64,000 nt of DNA from Heloderma charlesbogerti (taxonomy: Eukaryota; Chordata; Lepidosauria; Squamata; Helodermatidae): the NCBI GenBank assembly GCA_026122225.1, contig JANEZZ010001640.1, positions 118,282-182,281 on the forward strand, given 5' to 3'. The notes beneath the pieces are model-generated. The model searched no databases and was not told the origin of the DNA. It was given only the letters and a program-made list of their open reading frames with translations. Positions 34,849-44,789 of this stretch are shown here, piece after piece (within the stretch, counting starts at the first letter, position 1; each line of letters opens with the position of its first letter). Both the position numbers and the translations under genes were made by a program.

Positions 34849-36072
34849 TGCTGTAAAGAACAATATTGTTTAGGAACCTGGAATGTAAGATCAATGAATC
34901 AAGGTAAGCTGGAGGTGGTCAAACATGAGATGGCAAGATTGAACATCGACATCTTGGGAATCAGCGAACTAAAATGGACAAGCATGGGCGAATTTACTTC
35001 AGGTGACCATCATATCTACTATTGTGGGCAAGAATCCCTTAGAAGAAATGGAGTAGCACTCATACTCAACAAAAGGGTGGGAAAAGCAGTACTGGGGTAC
35101 AATCTTAAAAATGATAGAATGATCTCAGTACGAATCCACAGCAAACCATTCAACATCACAGTAATTCAAGTCTATGCCCCAACCACTGATGCCGAAGAAG
35201 CTGAGGTTGATCAGTTCTATGAAGACCTACAACACCTTGTAGAACTAACACCAAAAAAAGATGTCCTCTTCATCATAGGGGATTGGAATGCTAAAGTAGG
35301 AAGTCAAGAAATCACTGGGATAACAGGCAAGCATGGCCTTGGTGTACAAAATGAAGCAGGACAAAGGCTAATAGAGTTTTGCCAAGAGAACACGCTGAGC
35401 ATAGCAAACACTCTTTTCCAACAGCACAAGAGGCGAATCTACACATGGACATCACCAGATGGTCAATATCGAAACCAGATTGATTATGTCCTTTGCAGCC
35501 AAAGATGGAGAAGCTCTATACAGTCAGTAAAAACAAGACCTGGAGCTGACTGTGGCTCAGATCATGAGCTGCTTCTTGCAAAATTTCGGCTGAAATTGAA
35601 GAACGTAGGGAAAAACACTAAACCATTCAGGTATGACCTAAATCATATCCCTTATGAATATACAGTGGAGGTGACGAATAGATTTAAGGGATTAGACCTG
35701 ATAGACAGAGTGCCTGAGGAACTATGGACAGAGGTCTGTAACATTGTTCAGGAGGCAGCAACTCAATACATCCCAAAGAAAAAGAAATGCAAGAAAGCAA
35801 AGTGGCTGTCTGATGAGGCTTTACTGAGGAAAGCTGAGGAAAGAAGGGAAGAGAAAAGCAAGGGAGAAAGGGGAAGATATACCCAACTGAATGCAGATTT
35901 CCAGAGAAGAGCAAGGAGAGACAAGAAGCCCTTCTTAAATGAACAATGCAAAGAAATCGAAGAAAACAAGAGAATGGGAAAGACTAGAGATCTCTTCAAG
36001 ACAATCAGGAATCTCAAGGGAACGTTTTGTGCAAAGACAGGCATGATAAAGACAAAGAAGGCAGGGACCTAA
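34849..36072 (+). pseudogene. BovB apurinic/apyrimidinic-type endonuclease domain
   Basis: The frame is open from 34849, just after a TGA; the first Met is at 34894. Endonuclease hallmarks appear in order: TWNVRS (34876-34893), the catalytic Glu in ISELKW (Met-numbered residue 25), VYAPT (93-97), GDWNAKVG (129-136), NQIDYVL (194-200) and the catalytic SDH (222-224). In RTE-clade LINEs this nuclease nicks target DNA to prime reverse transcription. A Lys/Arg-rich linker follows. The frame is lost near 36044 by a single-base frameshift and stops at 36070. All catalytic residues remain, so the domain itself would be complete although the full polyprotein is broken. It was originally one polyprotein with the next entry. 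Confidence 0.93.
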
Positions 36073-37692
36073 CAGAAGCAGATGAGATTAAGAAGAGGTG
36101 GAAAGAATACACAGAAGAACTATACAGGAAAGATCTGAATGTCCCTGATAGCCATGATAGTGTGGTCACTGAACTTGAGCCAGACATCCTCGAGAGTGAA
36201 GTCAAGTGGGCCTTCGGAAGCATTACTAACAACAAAGCTAACGGAGATGACAGTATTCCAGCTGAGCTATTTAAGATCCTAAAAGATGATGCTGTTAAAG
36301 TGCTGCACTCAATATGCCATCAAATTTGGAACACTCAACAGTGGCCACAAGATTGGAAAAGGTCAGTTTACATTCCAATTCCAAAGAAGGACAATGCCAA
36401 AGAGTGTTCAAACTACCATACAATTGCACTCATTTCACATGCCAGCAAGGTTATGCTCAAAATCCTACAAGCTAGGCTTCAGCAGTATGTGAACCAAGAA
36501 CTACCGGAAGTACAAGCGGGGTTTCGAAGAGGCAGAGGAAATAGAGATCAAATCGCCAACATTCGCTGGATCATGGAGAAAGCAAGAGAATTCCAGAAAA
36601 ATGTATATTTCTGCTTCATTGACTACGCTAAAGCCTTTGATTGTGTGGATCACAACAAACTGTGGCAAATTCTGAAAGAGATGGGACCAGGAGTACCAGA
36701 CCACCTTACCTGTCTCCTGAGAAACCTGTACAAGGGTCAAGAAGCAACAGTAACAACCGGACATGGAACAACTGATTGGTTCAAAAATGGGAAAGGAATA
36801 TGACAAGGCTGTATATTGTCGTCCTGCTTATTTAATTTATATGCAGAGTACATCATGAGAAATGCCGGGTTGGATGAATCACAGGTCAGAATTAAGATTG
36901 CCAGGAGAATTATCAACAACCTCAGATACGCAGATGATACCACCCTAATGGCAGAAAGCGAAGAGAATCTAAAGAGCCTCTTGTTGAGGGTGAAAGTGGA
37001 GAGTGCACAAGCTGGTTTGAAACTCAACATTAAAAAAACGAAGATCATTGCATCTGGCCCCATCACTTCCTGGCATACAGAAGGGGAAGAAATGGAAGCA
37101 GTGACAGATTTTATTTTCTTGGGCTCCAAGATCACCGCAGACGGTGACTGTAGCCATGAAATTAAAAGACGCTTGCTCCGTGGGAGGAAAGCTATGGCAA
37201 ACCTATACAGCATAGTAAGAAGCAGAGACATTACCTTGCCAACAAAGGTTCGTATAATCAAAGCTATGGTTTTCCCAGTAGCAACATATGGCTGTGAGAG
37301 CTGGACTATAAGGAAGGCTGAGCGCTGAAGAATCAATGCTTTCGAACTGTGGTGCTGGAGAAGACTCTTACGAGTCCCCTGGACTGCAAGGAGGTCAAAT
37401 CAGTCCATCCTAAAGGAAATCAACCCTGACTGCTCATTGGAAGGACAGATACTGGAGCTGAAGCTCAAATATTTTGGCCACCTAATGCGAAGAGAAAACT
37501 CCCTGGAAAAGACCCTGATGCTGGGAAAGATTGAAGGCAAAAGGAGAAGGGGACGGCAGAGGATGAGATGGCTAGATAGCATCACCGATGCAATGAATAT
37601 GAACTTGAGCACACTCTGGGAGAGAGCAGAGGACAGGAAGACCTGGCGTGCTATGGTCCATGGGGTCACGAAGAGTCGGACACGACTGAACA
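36027..37692 (+). pseudogene. BovB reverse transcriptase, two in-frame stops
   Basis: This is the continuation of the endonuclease frame, shifted by one base. RT landmarks are RSVYIPIPKKDNAKECSNY (about 36361), the palm motif with FIDYAKAFD (from 36615), QGC just after the first stop, and the catalytic YADD at 36927-36938. Downstream come the LGSKITADGDCSHEIKRRL block, YGCESW, the FELWCWRRLLRVPW block and a basic KRRRGRQRMRWLD tail. TGA stops at 36801-36803 (immediately before QGC) and 37326-37328 both sit where an Arg codon CGA is expected; related copies read CGA at the second site. No functional RT can be made. Confidence 0.93.
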
Positions 37693-37939
37693 ACAATCTT
37701 CTGCCCACACAGACATTTCCACTTTGCTCTTTATCTCCCCACTCCCAGTCTCTAGCCTCAATTCTCTCCCCTCTACCCCCTCCCTTGCCATTTCTCTCAC
37801 TTCCCTATCCCTAGCCTTCTTCTTTCTCTCTTTCTGTCCTCTAGCCTTGCTCTCTCTCTCTCCCTCTACCCCAATGCCTTGCTATTTCCCCCTCACTCCC
37901 AGCTTCTAGCCTCACTATTTCTACACACACACACACACA

Positions 37940-38072
37940 CACACTTTTTTAGATCACTTTTGACTAGCCAGGCCCCAACAGCAACCATTCTGTGACTAGC
38001 CATATCCACCATGGGAGCCATTTTGTGGTGGCATCAACAGCAATTTCTCAGTTTCCCAAGTTGGGGACCCCT
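37940..38072 (+). mobile_element. hAT-like fragment (family C), copy 1
   Basis: Contains GGGAGCCATTTTGTGGTGGC and ends AGTTGGGGACCCCTG, a hAT-type terminus. The relative at 49877-50035 shares GCAGTCATTTTGTGAGAGC. A (AC)n tract (about 37921-37944) borders it. Confidence 0.5.
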
Positions 38073-38079
38073 GTGTTAA

Positions 38080-41000
38080 TGCATGGGAAATAAATGTAGG
38101 AAAAAAGAAGAAGGTAACTTGGATAAAAGATGGGACTCTACCTTTGATTTAACCAGACGTACTAATGTGCAAGGGATACACTGCAAGATTATAAACTGCT
38201 GGTATCTAACCCCAATTAGACTGCAGATTTCAGAAGCAATGGAGTATAACATGTTGGAAACAATGCCAACATGTTGGAGTCTTTTTTCACTCATGGTAGA
38301 AACGCCCTAAGGTACAGACCTTTTGGAAAAACATACTGGCTACGTACAGCATCATCTTATACTGTTTAGTTGAAATGGATCCAAAACTGGTTTTTTTGCA
38401 GGTGATAGAATCAGATAATTTGTGGGGCTAAAATACAGGAAAATCACTCCTCTCCTAGAAACATGACTCTTATTATTTGCATATACCAGTTCGCAGTCTA
38501 GAAAAGCAGGTTCCCCAGTGCTAGATGCATTTTCTTATAGTGATGGGGGCCAGCTAAAGTTCTCCTAAGACCCTTTGATTTGAAAATACAAGTTCTCCTA
38601 AGACCCTCTCCCCACATCTTTATTCCCCTCTGTGTTTCTGTGAAATCGTCACCTTCTGTGGTCTACTGTGCTGAATATTTTGTGCATCAGTTCTTCCCAA
38701 AGTTGCAGACACATTAATGAGCTATTGTATTACAGTTTGTAAATAGTGCTTTGTTTTTCTTATTTGTTTTAATTGTTTTCTTTTTACTGAACACTTCAAT
38801 AAAATATTTGTTTTAAGGACTTAACATATCTGGTTCGGTAGCAACCAAAATGCCTTTAAGATGTTACACAATCATAACTCCCTTGCTCACTTCTCTCTCA
38901 CACACAATTCCACGAGGATAGTAATTGCCAGTGGAGAGGCACTGATCCATTCTACTGTACTGGGGCAAGAATGAAAGGCAATATTACAGGATTTTATGAG
39001 TCTAGAGAAGTAAGGTGTTGAATTTTCCCATCAGTATTATTCAAGTAGAACATCATTTTGGGTTAATTTTGATGCAGCTCTAATGTGAGTATCTTCCCAG
39101 TTGTAGATGGCTCAGAAGGCAGGGGTTAAGAGGGAAATGATTTTGTATTTTAATTCTGAGCAAAACAGATTCCTATGCAGATTTGGATTTTGTTGCTGTG
39201 TTCATCATATTAAAAACAACCCCTGCCCCTTCAAAAGCCACACAAGGCCTCCAGGTGAAAAAACACGCCATCTAAACATTGCTATACTCATGTCCCAGTT
39301 TTTTCAGCTTCGACGGGAATCTTAAATATATAATCGAAAGATGATCTCTCCATATTTACAAAATGAAATAGCTCAGAGGTGGTCTCAATATCCAAACTGC
39401 TCTTCTGACCTTGGAATTAGAAGCTGAGAGAGAGAATACATATGGAAGTTGGAAATGTGAGGATATAGCAAAATCCCAAACCGTCTGCCCTGAACTGGTA
39501 GTTTGAACACATTTGATAGATAATGGATTCATGTCACATATTTTGTTTGGCACTTCAATTATCAGCTCACCTACAAGGCTTTCCAAACTACAATTTACAT
39601 AGTTCACTCTACTATTATTTCCTCTCTCTTATTCTGTTAGCTGCCACCCAAGTTTTTCTGAAATGTTATGTGCCAATTATGTACATAACATTTCAGAACA
39701 TGCTGATTCAAGGTGCTAGTTTAAGGCCATCCCCTTGGCTAAGTGTCCTTTACGTCCCACTGTTTGTTTGGGGAGCAATTTCAACATGTACTTTACTCTC
39801 CCACTGAATGTAATAGGTCTTAAAAGTGGTTCACTTCGATCCCTATGGACACTTTGGACTAAGCCACAATGAATTCAGAAGAATTTACTTAGACATCATG
39901 TAGAGAACTGAGTTATTTGGATCTCCAAAACAATCAAATAATGCCAGCCAAGTTGAAGTAGAATAGTAGAATATGGAAGAACTGCCACACAGTGCAGCCA
40001 ACTAGTTTCCAAGGACACTTTTGATCTCAGCTGACCACCTCTATTCCTCAAGGGCTGGTTTCCCTACAATTACTATTCTCAAAATCTTACTCTTGCCAAG
40101 TGAAAAGTATTGAGAAAGTTACGATATAGTAATGGGTATTTAAATGTAACTTAAGGCTCCAAAACAGAGACAAATGTCCAAAAGAAGGAGAGAGAGAAAC
40201 CTCCCTTTAGGGGATAGATGACTAAAACCTAGGAGTAATTAATGCCATACTTACAAGTGACACACACAAGAGAGGAAAGTTACACAGTGGCTTTGATAGT
40301 ATTTTGCTTTTCCTTTATGCGTGCCTGGGAGTTACCAGGTAGCTTCAGGCTCTCATCTGATATTTCATCATGAAAATATAAAATATCTAGTGGTTGGTTA
40401 AATCAAACTGACCCACTTGTAAAATTCTTCTTACGTTAACATGACAAAATTCTTCCTGGAAACATCTCTTAATGAATAACAGCAATTGTTAAATAACTTA
40501 ACACTCGTGAATATTAACAGAAAACATGGAAATGACAACAGCTGCCCAGAGGAAACATTGGGACAATGCTGTGTAATCACTGGACATCTGTAGGGTATTT
40601 TTTTTTCTAAACAAGAGACAGAAGGGGAAAACAGCTAACTGGAATTAAAAATGAAGAGTAGCTAAGGCCCATTTTTGTCTCTAAAAAGTCATCCACTTTA
40701 AAAAACATATGAATTGACAAAAGAAAACATGTTTGTCGTGGCCATAAGGGACATATCTGGATCCTCAAATGCAGCTGACAACCCATAAAATCCATCACAA
40801 AGATTACCGAACACTTTCAGATTACAGCTGGTGTGTTTCTGGACTGGAACACTGACACATGCAGTTGTTCTTCCACACCAAGCACCCTGAACAACAACGG
40901 AAAACAGGCTGTTGAATACAGCATTACAACTGGAAACTTATACAGACCTGCTCAAAGTTTCTTACCAACGGAAAGGGACAGAGCGACAATTTCTGTAGAT

Positions 41001-42115
41001 TTCTCCAGCTCCCTGCAACCCCAAGTGCCACTTCCTTCACTGTTCCAGAGGGTCACCCAACCCTACAGAATGGGACATCAGAGGAGGAGGAGGAGGGGGC
41101 CATCAACACCTCTTTTCCCATTTCGCCACCAGCGAAAATGATCTGCTGCATCAGAAGTCTTCTGTGGACATAAAGAGCCCTTCCATCTGGAGGAAGCAAA
41201 TTCTGGATGCAAATCTCTCTCTCTGCTTTTAAATGCCTTTATGTATCAAGATCCTTCTAATGACTGTTATTCACTATCAGACCATGATGGAAAGGGCTCC
41301 TCTTTCCTTACCTGCCTGCTGTTGGACTTAAAATTCTAAATAAGGAGCTGCTCTGCATAACAAAGCATCACCAAGACTAGACTCAATAAAATGGTGCACA
41401 AATACAAAGCTTATAAATTAAATTACCCATGCTGCCATCACTAACCATAACAGATTTAATTAATAAGTGCTTTCTCTGAGGCATTATAACAGGAGTCTTT
41501 TAAGAAGGTCCATCAAGCCACCCCTTTTTAACTAGGGGAGGTCTTTTCCACCCATTTGGCATACTGGAGGGCCAATATGCATGATCTGTCACTGCATGTA
41601 ATTAACATGCTATCCACTGAGACAACTTCAGAAGATGAACAAAGGAAAGCCTTCCTCTGAAAGTTCGAAAAGAGGAATATACATACTGGAGACAAATAAG
41701 AGTCTAGTTAGAAGTAATGTAGCAGCATTTTGCTCAGAGCAAAGGACTTGGCTGGTAACATCCAAGGTATGGGCTACCTTCTTCTCATTATACTGCTGCT
41801 TTTGAAAGTGGAACCAGCTTCAGACTCAAATAACATCCAAATGGCATTTTCACTCTGCTGCTGTAATATGTAGCAAAGGTCATCAAATGGTACTTCTGGG
41901 TCACATAGTGAGTTTCTATGCCTTCTCCAACTGCTGCGATGAACACGTTCTCCACACAATTCAGAAAAACTATGTGGTGCAGCCATGATGGTGAGCCATG
42001 TCTGGAGAAGCTAACATGGTGGTGGCATTTCACATCATTTTTACATCGTGCCTGTAAATATGCAAGCCCATCCTCTGTGCCTCAAACAGTAAAATCCTTC
42101 CCTGAAGGTAAGCAC
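38080..42115. other. No gene or classifiable repeat seen
   Basis: Long repeat-poor AT-rich stretch, among the longest without a recognisable element. Short open frames show no family similarity. It could hold conserved non-coding sequence, but that cannot be judged from one genome. Confidence 0.4.
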
Positions 42116-42120
42116 TTACA

Positions 42121-42123
<3 letters not shown>

Positions 42124-42172
<49 letters not shown>
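42124..42172 (+). repeat. (GAAA)n microsatellite
   Basis: About twelve uninterrupted AAAG/GAAA tetranucleotides. This creates a spurious Lys/Glu/Arg-rich open frame. Confidence 0.97.
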
Positions 42173-42304
42173 CAGTTCATATAATTCCTGATCAGAAGGA
42201 AAGAGTTCTTCATGCGGAGTTGTTTATTAGGGGATTAAGAGATAAGCTATACAAAAAAAAAAGATTGAGACAAGCTACTTTTCTGGTTAATAGTCTCTAG
42301 ACTA

Positions 42305-42635
42305 CAGATGTTGAAACTCTTTTAACCCAGGGGCCAAATTCCATTTCAGAGAAGCTCTTGGGGGGCGTATTCCAGTGATGGGTGAAGGCAAAGGGGGCAG
42401 GGCCAAAATACCAGCATATTATAGCTTGAAGCTCTGACGGCCAGTAACTGAGCCCTATGAGGGGCATTTCAAGCTTATGGAATGGGGTGGAGGAAAACCT
42501 GCACAAAAGCTGGGAAACCACCAAATGATCGGTAGTCAGGAAAAGGGTGTGAGGCCAGGGGAAGGGGTACAGCCTTCTGGGGAATCCTGAGGGGACAAAT
42601 TTGGGCCCCAGAGCCTGAGGTTCTGCACCCCTACT
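42305..42635 (+). mobile_element. hAT-like MITE (family A), copy 4, perfect TSD
   Basis: About 331 bp, matching copies at 16735 and 24294 throughout (AAGCTCTTGGGGGG, ATACCAGCATATTATAGC, GGAAACCACCAAATGATCGG, GAGGTTCTGCACCCC). The direct repeat CTAGACTA flanks it at 42297-42304 and 42636-42643; the identity extends to CTCTAGACTA if the outer bases are counted. An 8-bp duplication is the hAT hallmark. Confidence 0.87.
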
Positions 42636-42857
42636 CTAGACTAGTCTTTTTCTTTTGCTACATTTCAGCACTGTTATTGCAGACTTAAAGCACAGTCCTA
42701 CAGGACTGATCATTGTAGGACAGACAGCTCCAATCTTGGAGCCGCTATCCCCCCCCCCATCCATCCTAAGCCCCATGAGAGGAGCAACAGAGACTTTTAT
42801 GCCTCCCATTCCTCCCAAACAGCACTTATTGTTAGATGGGCCTCTGAGCCCATCTAA

Positions 42858-42946
42858 CAGCACAATCCTATGCCCATCTACTCAGAAGTAAGTCCCTTTG
42901 AATTCAAAGGAGCTTACTCCCACATAAGTGTGGATAGGATTGCAAC
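42858..42946. mobile_element. Short TTAA-type palindromic MITE
   Basis: GCACAATCCTATGCCC...GGATAGGATTGCAA are inverted ends. The centre is the perfect 16-bp palindrome CCTTTGAATTCAAAGG, and the arms carry AGTAAGTCC / GGAGCTTACT. A sibling is at 44688-44774 and a half-copy at 60697. An older element of the same type seems to start at 42686 (TTAAAGCACAGTCCTAC). Confidence 0.7.
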
Positions 42947-43228
42947 GTAGCACACTTACCTTGCTGCGAGTGAGGACACAAGCTGAGAAGCCTGTTGTAT
43001 GTGGAAACAGAAGCCTTTGGATCCAGCAGATTCATGGCCTTGCTACTCTCCTCCCACCGGTATGCCCCCTTTCCTCCTCTCCTGTCCTCTTTCAAGATTG
43101 TGACTCTGACCTCAGGCCAGAAGCCATCACTGACCTTTCCATAGTGGGTGGTGGGGAAATTCCCACTAGGATTCTCTCCACCACCCCCAAAGTCATAACT
43201 TTGTCTATGGACGGACAGGAAGAGGGGG

Positions 43229-43770
43229 TGTCAGGGTTGGATCTGAGCCCATAGGGTCCCAAACCAGCTCTGATTCTGAGGAGACACAATCCATGGGAGA
43301 GGAACTCTCTCAGGTTTCAGAGGCGCAGCTGGAGGGGGAGCCACCCCCCGCTCACATTCCTGGAAGCAACACTGACCCTGGCATGGAAAAGGAGGGACAA
43401 CTTGAGCTTTTAGATGCGAGGCGCAGGCACAAGAGAGAGGTTGAGGGAGCCAAGCTTAGGCTCTCAGCCCGATTGGCTCAACATCAACAGCTGAGCCCCG
43501 AGGCCCCACAGGAGAGGGGGAGACCTTCCCCTCCTACTCCTTAAATTCAGAGAGTTGCTGCACTTTCCCCCAAATGGAGACCAACTGATGTCCTAACTCC
43601 TAGAAACCCCTGGTAGGCTGTTCCTTTGTATTTCCTCTGAGTCTCAGGCAATTAGCATCTGTAAGCTTCATTAGGCTGAATGGAATTAAAGCCTTGGAAA
43701 GCAGCCCTTTTGTCTGAGTGTTGATTCTGACTATTGGAGGATTCAGAAGGCAACAAGGGCAATCCTGACA
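43229..43770 (+). mobile_element. Solo LTR 3 (gypsy/ERV-like), 542 bp
   Basis: Bounded by TGTCAGGGTTGGATCTGAG and GGCAATCCTGACA, with GGGGG on each side (43224-43228 and 43771-43775) as the 5-bp TSD, though low complexity weakens this. TGTCAGG-TTG-TCTGAG matches the minus-strand start of LTRs 1 and 2, and the interior is diverged, so it is a related but separate subfamily. GGAATTAAAGCC (43681-43692) could be a variant polyadenylation signal. The 83-codon open frame inside is not a known protein. Confidence 0.75.
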
Positions 43771-43779
43771 GGGGGAGGG

Positions 43780-44685
43780 AACCACAGCATCCTGTGGCCC
43801 CTCAGATGCCATCTAGGTGCCGTAGCATTGCTCTCTTAAGGACAAATGCTGTACTCATCGTAAGTTGTACCTTCTCTAGATCAGTAGTTTGGTGATGAAG
43901 GTAAAATATTTCCCTGGTTCTCAAGATGACCTAAGATATTAGAGAACGTTTTTAAAGTTTAATTTACATAATGTTTTGTGACCAGCATTAAACTAAAATA
44001 GCCATAAATTTACCAAAGACACAAATGTCTCCTTTTCAGAGCTCCTGTAAACGCTTGAAAAGACCAAATACATTCTAAAGATTTTCTAGCATTAAGGCAG
44101 AACCAAAAACAAATCTAAAATTATTTAAATGCACAATCTTAAGAGTTTCCAAAACTTTCATAAAATGTTGATCTATTATCTAAAACAGTGATATGTTAAA
44201 TGTGACTATAAACATTTGAAAACATGTTGTTTTGCCAAAGTCCTAAATCAAATTCCCAGTTAAAACCAAAATGATAAGCAGATTAAAGAAAAAAACTTTA
44301 CATAACTCTAAAGAATTTTAAGCACATCCAATATGAAGGGAGGTGAAGATTCATTATTTTTTAAATCATCTACCATAAAGGAAAAAGTTACCCTTTCCAA
44401 AAGGCATATGAGAGACATTTCCAATGGCTTTAGGCACTTAACGGTAACATATGTTTTTAGAAAAGCAAGATGGTATCTGAATACAAGTATGTCTTTATGT
44501 TTAAGCCAACTTCCAAAAGGTAGCAGAATACTAAAGTTGCAAATTGTTCTATGGAAAGCAAAACCAGGCAGCAGTAATTTGCATAAAATTTGCACATGTT
44601 GACTTTAGGAAAATTGTACACATTCAAAATGTTGCAAATTAGGGAGGAAAAAGATCCAAATTTATTTATATTATGTTTTTCACAC
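43780..44685. other. No gene or classifiable repeat seen
   Basis: AT-rich unique-looking DNA. Confidence 0.4.
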
Positions 44686-44687
44686 TG

Positions 44688-44774
44688 CAATCCTATACAT
44701 GTCTGCTCAGAAGTAAGTCATATTAAGGTCAATGGGGCTTACTCCTATGTAAGTGGGTATAGGATTGTGCCTTA
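44688..44774. mobile_element. Short TTAA-type palindromic MITE
   Basis: TGCAATCCTATACATGTCTG and GTGGGTATAGGATTGTGCC are inverted, with AGAAGTAAGTC / GGGCTTACTCC in the arms. The right flank is TTAA. Same family as 42858-42946. Confidence 0.7.
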
Positions 44775-44789
44775 AGAGTACAGGTTTCT

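Larger units (their letters stand above)
34485..37696 (+). mobile_element. Full-length BovB (RTE clade) LINE with 13-bp TSD
   Basis: The TSD CAATCTTCTGCCC is present at 34472-34484 and 37694-37706, overlapping the CAA tail by a few bases. The ~3.2-kb length equals that expected for complete BovB. The order is: 5' untranslated region (about 34485-34848), AP-type endonuclease, reverse transcriptase, a C-terminal basic region, the 3' motif GAGTCGGACACGACT (37674-37688), and a short CAA tail. The coding region is disabled by one frameshift and two TGA stops. The intact TSD and modest decay suggest an insertion that is not very old. The RTE clade moves by target-primed reverse transcription. Confidence 0.96.

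Noticed and set aside
41918..42184. Lys/Glu/Arg-rich small protein
   Set aside because: Its C-terminal half is only the (GAAA)n microsatellite read in frame.
43293..43544. 83-codon frame that looks compositionally protein-like
   Set aside because: Lies inside solo LTR 3; LTRs of this type do not normally encode protein and I recognise no domain.
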